A stretch of 64,000 nt of DNA from Okapia johnstoni. Taxonomy: Eukaryota; Chordata; Mammalia; Artiodactyla; Giraffidae. The notes beneath the pieces were generated by a model, which worked only from the letters and a program-made list of their open reading frames with translations, was not told where the DNA came from and made no database searches. The stretch spans positions 93,364,397 to 93,428,396 of the forward strand of contig CM044305.1 of assembly GCA_024291935.2 (NCBI GenBank), in the 5' to 3' direction. The position numbers were made by a program, and so were the translations under genes. Of the stretch, positions 23,641 to 36,289 are shown piece by piece; the first letter of the stretch is position 1; each line of letters starts with the position of its first letter.

Positions 23641-25135
23641 GGAGGCTCACTTTGCTGTACACCTTAAATTAACAACACGAACATTGTTAATCAACTATAC
23701 TCCAATATAAAATAGGTTTTTAAAGAGATTTAAAAAAAAAAGTGGTGCTGGGACCACTGGATAACTACACGCAAAGAAAGAATTTGCACTCCTACTTCAC
23801 ATCATATTAAAAAATTAACTCAAAATGGATGCCGGAGTTAAAATTACAAAATCCTGAGAAGAAAACAGAAGAGGAAATCTTCCTGACCTTGGATTTGGCA
23901 ATGGATTCTTAGATGACACCAAAAGCACAAGCAACAAGAGACTAAAGATAGATAAATTGAAATTCATGAAAATTAAAAACTTTTATGTATCAAAGGACAT
24001 TGTTTAGTCGCTAAGTCATGTCCAATTCTTTTGCAACCCCATGGACTGTGGCCCGCTGGCTCCTCTGTCCATGGGATTCCTCAGGCAAGAATACTGGAGT
24101 GGGTTGCCATTTCCTTCTCCAGGGGATCTTCCCGACCCAAGGATCAAATCCGTGTCTCCTGTGTCTCCTTTGGATTCTTTACCACTGAGCCACCAGGGAA
24201 GCCCACCAAAGGACACTGTCAAGAAAAAGACAACCCACAAAATGGGGGAAATATTTACAAATCATGTATTTGAAAAGGGTCTACGATTGAGAATTTACAA
24301 CTGAACAATAAAAATAATCAATTAAAAGTTGGCAAAGGATTTAAATAGACATCTCTCCAAAGAAGATATACGAATGGCCAACATGCACATAAAAAGATAG
24401 TCAACATAGTTAACCACTAGGGAAATGCTAATCAAAACCACAATACTACTTCACACTTACTAGGGTGGCTATAATAAAAAGAAAAAATAGAAAATAAAAA
24501 GGGTTGGTGAAGATATGGAGAAACTGGAACCTTCATACATTACTGGTGGGAAAGTCAAAAACTTTCTATGGAAAGTAACTACTGTGGAAAACAGTCCGGC
24601 ACTTCTTCGAAAGTTAGACATAGTTATCATATGATGCAGTAATCCATTACTAGAAAAAATATGTGTATGTAAATATTTGCACATCGATTTTCACAACAGC
24701 ATTATAAATAATAACCCAAAGGTCCATCAAGTGATGGTTGGATAAACAAAACCTGGTATATCCATACAAAGGAAGATTAATCAGTCCAAAAAAGCAATGA
24801 GTTACTAAGACATTCTACAATGTGGATGAACCTTGAAAATGTTATGCTAAGGAAGAAGCCAGACACAAAAGAACAAAGATTGTATGATTCAATTTATATG
24901 AAACATCCAGAATAAGGTAAACCTTCAGAGATAGAAAGTAGATTAGTGGTTGTTAAGGGCTGGAGGGAGTGAGTACTAATGTGTACAGGGTTTATTGTTG
25001 AGGTGATGAAAATGTTATAAAGTAAGATGGTGGTGATCATCACACAACTCTGTTACTAAAAATCAGTAAATTGTACACTTTAAAGTGGCGACTTTTGTAG
25101 TATGTGAATTATATATCATTATAGCTGTTATCTTA
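23641..25135 (+). mobile_element. L1 ORF2 end and 3' UTR, interrupted by Bov-tA
   Basis: A short L1 3' end (23641-23740, AACTATACTCCAATATAAAA) is followed by an L1 ORF2 end (ACTCAAAATGGATGCCGGAG on to about 24450) and an L1M 3' UTR to TATAGCTGTTATC near 25130. The Bov-tA at 24004-24206 splits it inside a CAAAGGACA repeat. Confidence 0.8.
24004..24206 (-). mobile_element. Bov-tA SINE
   Basis: A minus-strand copy from GTTTAGTCGCTAAGTCATGT to CCACCAGGGAAGCCC. The target repeat CAAAGGACA is visible on both sides (about 23992-24000 and 24208-24216). Confidence 0.9.
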
Positions 25136-27190
25136 AAGTCAAAGGACAAATTTCTCATCTGCTAATGGAAGTTTTTCTGTTTTTTCTCTGAGTTCAAGTC
25201 CTTATCCAGTAGAATATCCTCCCAAACTCAATTTGTCCATCCTTACACCTCTCTGCCCAGCTGAGCTGTTGTTCACTGCAGTGTGTTAAATAATCACTTT
25301 TACTCACACTCAGCATGTGGATTCATTTTTTATTCTTAGAAAGAGCTGCACTAGAATTAAACAGGACTACATTTATTAAGAGAGAACACTCATATACAGA
25401 TTTCCTTTTTAGCAATATTTATTTGTCTACAGTATTCGTATTGAAAGAAAAAGAGGCTGGTGGCCTGGCTTCCCACTTACATCCAGGAGAGAAAGAAGTC
25501 AGTTTATCACTTCCTTTGTTCACATTTTTCTGAAGAGACCATGTCTGGTAATGTGCTGTCTCAAATCCTCAACCTTGCTTTCAAGCACCGTTGTCTGCAA
25601 CTGTCATACTACCCAGATTATAATGTCCGTTAAAAGAAAAAGAAAAACAACGCGAAAAAGAAAACAAAACACAATCATTGCCTGAGGGAATTTTTAAATT
25701 AGAATTTTTGAAGACATTATTTACATCATAAAGTGTGATTTTTTAAGACAATTAAACATCACTACTTTAACTCCACGGTTGCTATAATTCATTCAACCTC
25801 CCTCTCCCTGTTGAAACAGTTATTATTTCAACTTCCTTTAAAATGCAATCATCTCGAGTTCCCTTAAGAGAAAAGACTAAGATTTTGCAAGAAAGGTGCC
25901 AACTGCCCTGCTCCAATGGGTTTATTGGAGTGTGCTAAGCGAAGCAGCACACTTTCCAAGGGTTCCATCTGCACTGCAATCACTCGTATGGGACAAACAG
26001 GAAGTAGGAAGGCAGACACTCCTTACTGCCTTTGAGTTCTGGAGAGCTGAACAGAAACATATACTAACCTCATACTGTTGCAAGTTTTGAGGGTGGTTGA
26101 ATGCTGATTTTACAAGCTAGATTGACAAAGGTGATTAATGAGTCCTTCATTAAATAATGCAAAATGTGTTTGAATGATGATGTACTAAACAGTATTACCC
26201 TTGCTGTGGTGTGATTAGTCGAAATGCTCATCACGGTGGATGCCTAAGATTCTTTCCCAAATTCACTTGGACTTTTATTGCTTTCCTCAATCTCAAAAGA
26301 CCAACTGATGAACTTCGGAGACTGGTTCTTTCTTTTTCAGGCCACAGGGCATCTACTGTAAAAGGATTAAAAAGGGAAGCAGACAGAGAAGGCTATGTGT
26401 TCCCAAACAGAAGGCCTCAGTGGTGAGTCAGAAGGCAGGGAGTTTGGCAGGCCAACCAACTTCGGAGCAGTACAATCTGATTGAGATGAAATCCACTCAA
26501 ATACTAAAATAGACTGTCCAGACATTGCCTTTGCTTCCCTGGCTCCTTCTTCACAAGGACAATGGAGTATCCTTTTGCTCAATTAACCTTTGACTAAATT
26601 CAGAATAAAACAGATGGTTAGAAGCCATAGAAAAAGAGGTAGAGGCCTTTTGAAACTCCACCCTAGGCTGTTGATTTTCCAGTAAAATATATTTCCTCCA
26701 TTTCCTGGAAAGGCTTTAGAGTGAATTCATTTTTATAACTCTGTTTTCCAAAGGGAACGAATCATATAAGTCTGAGGAAATTCTTTTAAGGGGCTAAAAA
26801 TACAGAAACAAAGGCTGAATATAGAGATACGTCCCATGATAAAGGAAAACTGTAACAGCCCTAGGAAAACTTAAATCTAAGCGAAACCACTGGGTTATAG
26901 GAATTCTGAGATAATTATGATGCCTACAAAAAATGAGTCTGTGTTGGTAAACTACTATGAAACAAGAAAGGGCAATACATTATTGTATTTATACCATATT
27001 TGGCTTTATATGACAGAAGAGCCACCTGCTTACATTCAACTGCAGTGGTCAATTTCACTTCTCCAGGTCCTTGGTTTTCACACAACAAGCAGCACCATGC
27101 CCTGTAATTGACAGACTCAGCAAAATAGAGTTGGACTCTGAAAACTGTCATCATCTCCCCAACTTCATGTGGAAGACATGGATGGATGAG
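25136..27190. other. Unique intron block, about 2 kb
   Basis: No recognised repeats and no exon of ARHGEF6. It is one of the longest stretches here free of transposons. Open frames such as 25896-26090 and 26211-26426 show no known domain. Confidence 0.4.
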
Positions 27191-27239
27191 TCAAACAGGA
27201 AATAAGAAGGCAAAAAAGAATAGGGTATATGCAGAAGGA

Positions 27240-27612
27240 ATAAATGGATAGATGGGTAAGGTAGTTTAGATTAGTGGTTTAAAAAGGAGAGAATGCACAG
27301 AAGTATTTTAGGGCAGTGAAACTACCCTGAACAACACTCTAAAGTTAGATAGATGTCATCATACATTTGTCCAAAGCCCTAGAATGTCCAACATCAGGAG
27401 TAATGGCAATGTCAACTCTGGACTTTGGTGCTAATGATGTGTCAATGTACGTTCATCAATTGTCACAAACATACCACTCTGGTAGGACATGCTGATAGCG
27501 GGAGAGGCTATGCATGTGTGGGGGCAGAGGTATACAAGACATCTCTCCCTTTGGATCAATTTTGCCATGAACCTAAAACTGTTATAAAATGTGAAGTTTT
27601 TTTTTAAGAAGG
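27240..27612 (+). mobile_element. Old L1 3'-UTR fragment
   Basis: Phrases: GGGCAGTGAAACTACCCTG, GATAGATGTCATCATACATT, CAATGTACGTTCATCAATTG, GAGGCTATGCATGTGTGGGG, then a terminal poly-T-like run after GTGAAG. Confidence 0.7.
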
Positions 27613-28208
27613 GTAGATAAGCACTAGAAAGGTAGAGAAAAAAATCTTCCCACCTTTCCTACCAAATGGAGGCACTGAAGACAGACTGGTTAGGCATCTG
27701 CCATACATTACAATAAAGTAGAAGAAAGTTAGAAAAAATAAACAATACTGGCCTTTACTTATTATATTTGCCTATTTGGCTGTAGGGAAATATCTCTACA
27801 GATATACAGTTGCAGACAGAGGCAACTTCCAGAGTTTAGTACGGGCAAACCTCGTGTTATCGTCCTTTGCTTCATTTCACTTTGCGGACATCATGTTTTT
27901 TCACAAACAGAAGGTGTATGGCAGCCCTGAATCAAGCAAGTCTACTGGCACCGTTTTTCCAACAGCATTTGCTCACTTCAGGTCTCTGTGTCACTTTTAG
28001 TAATTATCCCAAGAATCTACATTTTATCGTTATTATTATATTCGTTGTGTGATCAGTGATCTTTGATATGACTACTGCAGAAAGATTACAACTTGCTGAA
28101 GGCTTAGATCATAGCATTTTTAACAATAAAATGTTTTTTAATTAAGGTGTGTACACTGTTTTTTAAGACATAATGCCATTGCACACTTAATAGATGACAG
28201 TAAAGCAT

Positions 28209-28325
28209 AAACAGGGACTTCCCTGGAGGTCCAGTGGTTAAGGCTTCACGCTTCCACTGCAGGGGGCACATGTTTGATCCCTGGTTGGGGAACTAAGATC
28301 CTAAATGCTGTGCAGCATGGTCAAA
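28209..28325 (+). mobile_element. CHR-type tRNA-Glu SINE
   Basis: GGGACTTCCCTGGAGGTCCA, then GAACTAAGATCCTAAATGCT, then GCAGCATGGTCAAAA. Inserted inside the Tigger element. Confidence 0.88.
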
Positions 28326-28448
28326 ATGTTTTTAATTAAAATTTAAAAATTGGATAGGACTTAAAAGAAAAATAAAGTGGAAACATAACTCTCATATGCA
28401 CTGGGAAACCAAACAACTCATGTAACAGTTTCTTGCAATGCTCTGGAA

Positions 28449-28665
28449 TCAAATGGGCCTTCCCAGGTGGCTCTAGTGGTAAAGAATCTGCCTGCCAAAG
28501 CAAGAGACTCAAGAGACATGGGTTCGATCCCTGGGTCGGGAAGATCCCCTGGAGAAGGGAATGGCAACCCACTCTAGTATTCTTGCCTGGGAAATCCCAT
28601 GGACAGAGGAGCCTGGCAGGCTACAGTCCATCGGGTCGCAAAGAGTCAGACACGACTGAGCACTC
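28449..28665 (+). mobile_element. Bov-tA SINE
   Basis: A full-length copy from GGGCCTTCCCAGGTGGCTCT to GTCAGACACGACTGAGCACT. Inserted inside the Tigger element. Confidence 0.9.
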
Positions 28666-28994
28666 ACAGAATCAAACCGTCAATATCTTTGAGGGGTGCC
28701 TGTGTCAGGATTACTGTGAGCCTGGCCTATTTGTGGCAGCACAAAGGACCACATTCTTATAGTGGGCTGCACTTGTTGCAATAAATAAGGAATTTCACCC
28801 TCTGAGAGGCATTTTGATGGGAATGGAAGAGAATGTAGTCCCTTCTGCAGGGACAGGTTGCAGGCACGCACATTCTTGCTGGGATGAATATGCTCACATG
28901 GTTCTCCCTGCCTGATTCCCCTTCCAGCTCTTCCCTGCTAATCCAAGCCCTAACATGCCTGCAATCCTCTCTGCCATTCAACCTTTTCCTGTTG

Positions 28995-29215
28995 CTGTTG
29001 TTGTTTAGTCGATAATTCATGTCTGATTCTCTGCGACCCCATGGACTATAACCCGCCAGGCTCCTCTCTCCATGGAATTGTCCAGGCAAGAATATGAGAG
29101 TGGGTTGCCATTCCCCTCTCCAGGGGATCTTCCCGACCCACAGATTGAGCTCGCGTCTCCTGTAACTCCTGCATTGGCAGGCAGATTCTTTACCACTGAT
29201 ACACCTAGGAAATCC
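28995..29215 (-). mobile_element. Bov-tA SINE
   Basis: A minus-strand copy from GTTGTTTAGTCGATAATTCA to ACTGATACACCTAGGAAATC. A short TTTTCC repeat on each side may be the target duplication. Confidence 0.88.
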
Positions 29216-29244
29216 AATATTTTCCTTCATTGATTTTTGAATTT

Positions 29245-29440
29245 TAGTTTAGTGAGTATCAGAATCGCCTGTGAGGAATGGAGAGAAGGCAGCTGAGGGA
29301 ACTGTTTAAAAATGCTGTTTACTAGTACCTATGGCCAAAGATTCTGATGTAATAAGCCAGATGTGGATCCCAGATATCTACAGTTTTAATGGTCTCCCTG
29401 AGGGCTTTCAAATGCAAAAGATTTCCCAGCCACATCTGGA
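29245..29440 (+). mobile_element. MER20/MER5-like hAT-Charlie remnant
   Basis: The order GTATCAGAATCGCCTGTGAG, TTTAAAAATGCTG, AAGATTCTGATGTAATAAGC resembles a hAT-Charlie MER element. The exact family is not certain. Confidence 0.5.
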
Positions 29441-29604
29441 CCAACTCATCTTAGGACAGTTTGTCACTTGACATCATTGCCTGCCATGTGGCTTACACCA
29501 TGTTGGTCCTGTCTTCCCAGTGAGACCATGGATGCCAAGACCTAAGTGCTGCATGCAAATGAAGCCTGACAACTAAGCTACATAGCTTCCTCTTTCTTTT
29601 CATT

Positions 29605-29765
29605 TTTTTTCAGTTTTATTGTGATATAATTGACAAATAAAAATTATATATATTCAAGATATCCTACTTGACATTTTGATGTATGCACATATTGTGAAAT
29701 GATCACCACAATCAAGCTGATTAACACATCCATCACCTCACATAGTCACCATTTTCTTTTGTTGC
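29605..29765 (-). mobile_element. L1 3'-UTR fragment
   Basis: GTTTTATTGTGATATAATTG, then GTGAAATGATCACCACAATC, then CATCCATCACCTCACATAGT is a common minus-strand L1 3' UTR pattern. Confidence 0.6.
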
Positions 29766-30272
29766 TATTGTTCTTCTTTATTTTTAATCCCTCCTGGCAC
29801 ATAACATCAACTTACAATAGGCAAAGAGAGACACTGAGAAGAAGATTATTAGAAAAATAACTCATAGTAAATGATATGCTTTTGTTCAATAGTGAGAGAC
29901 GTTTAACAAATGACAGTGAATTTTTAGGACAATGAAGGAACCAAAGCCAGGAGCAGCAAAAGCCTCCTCTAGGCTGCCATGTCCCTAAAGGATGCTAAAC
30001 TTTCTTTCAAAACAACTGGCTAGGAGAGGCCAAGTCTCAGTTAGACACAGTAAACATGCCTCGTGGCAGATGGAGGTCTGAGTCAGGCTCCCTACGTCAC
30101 TTTGATCATACTGGAGAACTTCTAAACATTTCAGAACTGATGTGCCACCAGAAGCAAACTGAGGCTTGAATGGGTCTGAGATCAGCTGATAATCCCTCAG
30201 AAACTTGAAAAAGAGGAGAGAATGTATGCAGACCTGCAAATTCCAAGAGGTCTCTATCCTGCCCAAGTTTAC
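29766..30272. other. Intron, no feature recognised
   Basis: Unique-looking sequence. The open frame at 29985-30266 on the minus strand has no recognisable domain. Confidence 0.4.
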
Positions 30273-30735
30273 AGGATATGACAGTTAATTTTATGTCTCA
30301 ACTTGGTTGGGTCATGAGATGCCCAGATTAAATAATATTTCTGGCATGTCTGTGAGAGTGTTTCCAGATAAGGTGAACTTTGAACCAGTAGTCTGAATAA
30401 AGCAGATTGCCCTCCCCAGTGTGCATCATCCAATCTGTTGGCCTGAATAGAACAAAAAGATGAAGGAAGGGAGAATTGGCTCTCTTTGTACCTCACTGCT
30501 TGAGCTGGAACATCTTCTGCCCAAGGACTAGAATTTACACCCTTAGCTCTCCTGGTTCTCAGGCCTTTGGAATCAGACTGAACTACAGCACCACCTGTCC
30601 TGGATTTTCAGCTTATATATGGCAGATCATGGGACTTCTCAGCCTCCATAATCACATGAGCCAATTCCTTACAGTAAATCTCTCTATATGTATCTATTGG
30701 TTCTGTCTCTCTGGAGAACCCTGACTAATACACAA
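30273..30735 (+). mobile_element. Ancient LTR-like mammalian repeat
   Basis: It runs from TTAATTTTATGTCTCAACTTGG through CATCATCCAATCTGTTGGCC and GGACTTCTCAGCCTCCATAA to TCTGGAGAACCCTGACTAAT. This is a widespread old mammalian interspersed repeat. I recognise the pattern but am not sure of the family name. Confidence 0.6.
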
Positions 30736-31544
30736 GACCAAAATAAAGAAAGCATTTAGACTAGCGAGGACTCGCTGAATGCAAGAGCATAAGAACATGT
30801 CTGATCACAGACAGTACTGTCAGGGTGTGAGAACAAAATAATCTCCATGAAGGATAAATAATGAAGAAGACACAGTTACTGTTTTATTTATAGCTATATT
30901 TATATTTAAACAGGCTATGTATATGTATATATGTATACACACATCCACACATCAAAGAAAGTTTGGCATCAGATTCAGCAAGATGTTAATGGTGATCATC
31001 TCTGAGTGGTGGAATTACAGGTGATATTTATTTTCTTTATACTTTTCTTGCACTGTCTGATTTTTTCATCATTATTTATTTAATAAGAAAAAAATTCTTC
31101 CTGTTTTTAAAAAAATGAAGTAAAAATCAGTCACTAGTGCTCTTATAGAACTAGCAACAGAAAACATCTATAATTAATGACTCTTAAGAAGACCTAATGT
31201 GAGATGAGATGGGGACACCTTATATATGGGTGAACTTGATTTTCCAGATCTCAAAATACTGTGGGTGAGTACTCAGGTATTCAACACAGATTGAGAGGGC
31301 AATCAGAACACTCGGAACATATTTTGAATTTGTTGCTGCTAAAAAAATTTGCCTAAATACTCAAAAACGTAGATTTTTAAAAAACACCAACAGCTAGCCC
31401 AAATCCCTTCACCTGCATATCTAATTACAATAGTAAGTCCAACTGGTCTCAATAACCCAGCAATATTCATACTATGGCTCTACAGTTCCTTCTCAGGCCA
31501 TCATGGGCTCCACAAGACCTTTTGGGTTTTTTTAATTAAGTTTG
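30736..31544. other. Intron, no clear feature
   Basis: About 30870-30960 is AT-rich with TATGTA runs. Nothing else is assignable. Confidence 0.35.
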
Positions 31545-32345
31545 GTTTGAGACAAAATTTAAATATATTTGGCTCAGCAATTTAACTTCTAGGACTCCAC
31601 CTTACAGATCTTTATACACTTTGCCAAAGTTACACACAGGATGTTCACTGCAGAATTGTTTATAACAACAAAAAAAAGAATTGTTTATAATAGCGAGAAC
31701 TGGAAATAAGGTACGTGGACTCCAACAGGAGGTGGGTGATAGAAACTGCAGTACATCTTGAGTTGGTATATAGTATAGATAGGATATATATAATGCCCAT
31801 AAGAATCACAGAGGTTAGTCTGCCTTGGATAATTCCAACAACATTTTAAATTGATAGATTCAGCAGAGGCAGAGAGAGAGTCAAAGCAGAGTGATTGTAT
31901 GCTTCAGACCGGCAGGGAGAAGCAGCTATTGTAACACTTTCATTCACCATTTGACTGCACCTTTCCATTAAAAAATTAATCATTGGGGTTCACCTGGAAG
32001 CTAAAAGAAATGGTCACGACCAGAGGTGGGGGGGGAATTGTGTGAAGGTGGTCAAAAGGTACAAACTCACAGTTATAAGTACTAGGGATGTAAAGTACAA
32101 TATGATAAATATAATCGACACTGCTGTGTGCTCTTTATGACTGTTGTTAAGATAGTATATCCTAAGAGTTCCCATCACAAAGAAAACACATTTTTTTCTA
32201 TTTCTGTGATTTTGTAACTCTATGAGATGATGGATATTCAATGACTTACTGGGGTCATCATTTCATGATGTATGTAAGTCAAATCATTATGCAGTACACC
32301 TTAAATTTACAGTGTTGAATGTCAATTTTTTTCTCAATAAAACTA
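31545..32345 (+). mobile_element. L1-type 3'-UTR fragments
   Basis: About 31565-31790 resembles an old L1 3' UTR (CAGCAATTTAACTTCTAGGA, TTCACTGCAGAATTGTTTAT). 32010-32345 is a clearer L1MA-type 3' end (GGTACAAACTCACAGTTATA, then TCAATTTTTTTCTCAATAAA). Confidence 0.65.
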
Positions 32346-32751
32346 AGAGAAAAAAGAAAATACAAGGCAAATAAATAACTGAAAATATGATAACCTTAAG
32401 TGACAACTCAAAACACAAAGTGTGTAGATAGCATGATTACAACTACATAATGATGTATAGCTATATACGTGTAGGAAATGCATCAAAACATTACCAGTTT
32501 TAAAAAAAAGTGATCAGGGATGAAGAGAGAAGGAAGTCTAGCTCTGTTGGGTGATATATTTTAGCCTCAGAAATGTAAAAGGAAAATAGTGACAAAATTA
32601 TCCCCTATGATTATTGTCCATGCAACCTATGAAATTCCTACCTGATTTTTCATACCAACTACTGTTCATGTTATCATTATGAAGCAAACTCACTGAAGAA
32701 TGATATTTCATTTTTTGAAACCAAATGTATAGAGAGATTTAAAAACTCTTG
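32346..32751. other. Intron, no feature recognised
   Basis: AT-rich sequence between an L1 3' end and a CHR SINE. No exon or named repeat is seen. Confidence 0.4.
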
Positions 32752-32875
32752 AGGGACTCCCCTGCTGGCCCAGTGGTTAGGATTCCACACTTCCACCTCA
32801 GGGGGCACGGGTTCCATCCCTGGTCTGGGAACTAAGCTCCCACAAGCCACGCAGTGTGGCCAAAAAATAAAATAA
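32752..32875 (+). mobile_element. CHR-type tRNA-Glu SINE
   Basis: GGGACTCCCCTGCTGGCCCA, then GGGAACTAAGCTCCCACAAG, then an AAAATAAAATAAAA tail. Confidence 0.9.
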
Positions 32876-33670
32876 AACCTGTTTATCCATGCACACGACG
32901 AAAGGAGTCGGCAGCAAAAACACATATAGAACATTAGGTGAAAAGTGAAACTATATTTCAGCTGTGATGGGGAAGATGACAAGGCTACCAAACAGGGAGA
33001 CTTCGAGGTTATGAGGACTAGACCTTTTCATTAGTGACTGGGCCAAGTCTGGAAAGGAGACATGGAGGAGAACAGAGTAGATTAAGGGCAATGATACAAT
33101 TTCTTTTTCAAACGGGAACTTATTTTGAGTATTGCACATGCCCTATTTATAGCTTATACATTTTGACATATCTGTGTTCAAGCCAGAGCTATTTCATTCC
33201 TCCCTCTGTGCCAAAGGGCAGTCTTCCCTTTGGGGTCTCCTCAAGAACAAGGTTGATAATATTTCCGAGGATATCACAGCAGATTGATTCTAAAATAAAA
33301 TCACACTATGCAATCATGTAAACTTTACTGCATTAAAGGAACTTGGGAATTCACCTCCTATCTGGTAAGGCAAGCTCTAACTGCTGAATTTCCCCATAAT
33401 GTCGACGTATCAGCCAATTTCTCTTTTGTTGCAGTTTAATAGGCCTTGCTCTGAATCTTTGTGCTACCCTTGAGTTACTCAGTACAGTGGACGTAAAACT
33501 TCTAGATATCTATAAGAAACCTACAAGTAGAAGAGCTCCATTATAATGAAGCTGACATTAGACCCTTGCAATGCAACTTTCTCCAGTCTTCCATTGGTGT
33601 CACCTCAACACTTCAGTGGTTATCCATATAGAGAGTCAAGAAAATTTTTGTTCATCATCTGAACACTCAC
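32876..33670. other. Intron, no feature recognised
   Basis: Unique sequence downstream (in gene sense) of the small exon at 33671-33741. No repeat family is recognised. Confidence 0.4.
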
Positions 33671-33741
33671 CACAGTATAATAATTCTTGGTAAGTGGAGT
33701 CGCTTCAAATCCTTTGACGGCCTTGGGGGAGAGAGGTCTCT
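33671..33741 (-). CDS. ARHGEF6: ARHGEF6 internal exon (SH3-DH linker)
   Basis: A small 71-bp exon. It completes the glutamate codon started by the SH3 exon (G|AG), then reads [16 protein letters not shown] and TKNYYTV in phase, ending in phase 0. This is the short linker between the SH3 domain and the DH domain, matching the ARHGEF6 protein. The acceptor is ...TGTCTTTTTCACAG and the donor GTGAGTGT is good. It sits alone between two introns of about 12 kb, both rich in L1. The frame is intact. Confidence 0.95.
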
Positions 33742-34325
33742 CTGTGAAAAAGACATTTAAATTATGTTAATATTACACAAGTCTAAGATGAACATTTTAT
33801 ACATAGGTCAACTAACATATTATAAATATTGTCAAGTGGAAGCCTCAATGGAAATGTACATTTCTAAACAACTGAAGCTATAATCTTACTAAACTACAGA
33901 TGGTCAAGTCACAGCTTCTTAATGAAAGGTTCAAGGCAAGAACATCAGATCTAGTTTGGGCTGTTTCTTCACTCATCTGCCTCTCCATTCAACTTATTAT
34001 AAAACAGATAAGCAAAGGAATGCTAACCAAATGTGTTATGTTTGTAACTTGCAACTAACCATTCAAGAATAATATAATACAGATAATAGCAGCCATTCTT
34101 TCTTGGGGCTGGCTATTTATTATGCCCAGAATAAAATAATTAGAATCTTGAATACACTGAAAACTAGCAGGAAATTCTTCTATGTATCATTTTAATATCA
34201 TTACATTGTGCTATAAAATGTTGTCTTTCTTTTACAAAGTTTGTCTTACCTATTAAACTCATGACTAAGAGACATCCCAGGATGCTTTTTTTAAAAAACA
34301 AAGAAACCACTTAATAAAAATACAG
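33742..34325. other. Intron, no feature recognised
   Basis: Unique sequence upstream (in gene sense) of the small exon at 33671-33741. Nothing assignable is seen. Confidence 0.4.
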
Positions 34326-34330
34326 ACAGG

Positions 34331-34445
34331 GGGCTTCTTTCGTGGTCCAGTGGCTAAGACTCCTCACTTGCATTGCAGGGGGATCAGGTTCAATCCCTGG
34401 TCAGGGAACTAAGATCCCACAAGCCACCCCGTGCAGCCAAAGGAA
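34331..34445 (+). mobile_element. CHR-type tRNA-Glu SINE
   Basis: GGGCTTCTTTCGTGGTCCAG, then GTCAGGGAACTAAGATCCCA, then GTGCAGCCAAAGG. Confidence 0.88.
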
Positions 34446-34954
34446 ATTTGAAAAATAAAAAATACAAGACAGCAATCATAAATGTTTAACAGCATCACTA
34501 CAGACAATCTTCCCTACTCTCCTTTTGTCCTCTGTATCATTGTTTTATATTCCATTTTTACCTTGCTATATTATATTGTATGCTGCTTTAAACTCCTTCT
34601 GAAGTATGGTAGAGGATACATAACCAAGTATTATCATCAGGCCTTGATCTTTCGTTCTCTAAAAGTAATATTTTCTAGTTTTATATCTATGACATTCCAC
34701 TCCTAAAAAATGCAATATATAGAAAAGAAAAACCAACAATCAATCTGTCACCAAGAGCTAACCATCATCCACAGTAACGTTTTGAAGTATGTCTTCCTAT
34801 TCCTTTCATCATGTGTTTGTGAACACACACACGCGCACACACACAGTGATATTTCTTAATTCACCTACAGCTTAACTCTCTTATTACAACACTATTTCAT
34901 GAAGATTTTTCCATTTAACCTTGATTTCCAATGATTTTTATATTTAAAATATCC
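34446..34954. other. Intron, no clear feature
   Basis: AT-rich sequence with a short impure CA tract at 34824-34847 (ACACACACACGCGCACACAC). No family is assigned. Confidence 0.4.
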
Positions 34955-35145
34955 CTTATGTTTACTTGGCACTTAACAGCTTTTAGGACATTTTATTTGA
35001 TCTTTACAACAACCCTATGAGGCAGAGATGATCTTCTCATTTCGCAGAGGTCACTAAAGTACAGAAAGGTGAGGTCAGCTGCCTAAGGGCATGAATTTAG
35101 GAAATGGCAGAGCCGAGACTGAAGCCCAGGTGTGTCTTGACAAGA
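34955..35145 (-). mobile_element. MIR SINE
   Basis: Reverse complement of MIR: CAACAACCCTATGAGGCAGA, ACAGAAAGGTGAGGTCAGCT, GGCAGAGCCGAGACTGAAGC. Confidence 0.85.
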
Positions 35146-36095
35146 GCCTGTGCTCCCAAGCAGCAGGACGTCCAGAGATGAAGCTACTGAAGGGCCTGGC
35201 CGATGGCATGAGCAGTGGTTTCCCCTCCACTTCGGAGCTCAGAGAGGCCATCAGTTCGATCTGGGATGGTCAGAGAAGACCTTGCTGGGCAGGGGATATT
35301 TGATCTGTCCCAGGATGAGGGCTAGAATTCAAACAGGCTGAGAAGACAGTAGAGCGTTTTCTCAGCAGGGAAGAGTCCAGAAGCACAGCTGTAGAAATGG
35401 CAACACTCAAGGTAAGGCTGTTCCTGCAACAGTGAACTGTCCAGCTGGGCCAGGCTGCGTAAAGTGGAAATACAGCAAAGACGCAGCAATGAGGCCACAC
35501 CTAGTCTAAGATCTGCCTGGATCCGCATGGTGGCTTCACGAGGCTTTACTGGGTAAATCTGAGCAATGCAGAGCCACCTAGACTATCACTTGAGATTATA
35601 AGTGGCAGAGTCAGGACATGAACTCAAGTATTGTATTGCCAAGCTTGGTGCTCTCCCCCCCACAACCACTACACTATGGTTTTGGACTCTTCAGCATACT
35701 TGAAATCAACAGTTACCAAATTCTTTTAGTTTTTATTAAGCAAGTTTTCTACAGTATAGCCCTGATGCTGCTTAGAACTCAGTTGTTTTGTGTAATTATG
35801 ACATAAACCAGTCTGATAAAAATAGAACGTTCCAGAGAAACCAGCAAGATGTGGTCGCCTTTCAAAAGCAAGGCAAAAGGAAGGGTAAACAGTAATGGAA
35901 AGTCTGCTAAGATGCAGAAGAGGAAAGGAAAAGCCAAAGGAATTGGTCACTGCAATTGAAAAAAGATGGTAACTATGTAAAGTAGCACAGGGAAACATGA
36001 AAGAAAACAGTGACTGCCATGGAGATTCCTGGGTGGCTGAACATAATGCTAAAAGAGTTGGTGCTTTGATAAGATCAATAAAATTGTTAACAAGG
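35146..36095. other. Intron with ancient repeat scraps
   Basis: About 35255-35470 resembles an old interspersed repeat (GGTCAGAGAAGACCTTGCTG), family not named. About 35595-35680 is a MIR scrap on the minus strand (AAGTGGCAGAGTCAGGACAT). The rest is unassigned. Confidence 0.4.
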
Positions 36096-36099
36096 ATTT

Positions 36100-36270
36100 A
36101 CTGAATAGCCCAGGGACTATATTCAGTATATTGTAATGACCTATAATGGAAAAGAATTTTTCAAAATATAGAGATATATACGTATATATGTATAACCAAA
36201 TCACTTTGTTGTACACCTGAAATTAACACAATATTGTAAATTAATCACACTTCAATAAAAAAATTATAGT
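36100..36270 (+). mobile_element. L1 3'-end fragment
   Basis: ATATTGTAATGACCTATAAT, CACTTTGTTGTACACCTGAA, terminal CACTTCAATAAAAAAATT. Confidence 0.75.
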
Positions 36271-36289
36271 GAAAAAAATTTTGATAGTC

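Larger units (their letters stand above)
27842..28702 (+). mobile_element. Tigger-family DNA transposon with nested SINEs
   Basis: The left end CGGGCAAACCTC follows a TA at 27840-27841. The internal phrases TGGCAGCCCTGAATCAAGCA and GTGATCTTTGATATGACTAC match Tigger1-type elements. The right part (ACATAACTCTCATATGCACT, then CAATATCTTTGAGGGGTGCC) ends near 28702. A CHR SINE (28209-28325) and a Bov-tA (28449-28665) are inserted inside. No intact transposase remains. Confidence 0.85.
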
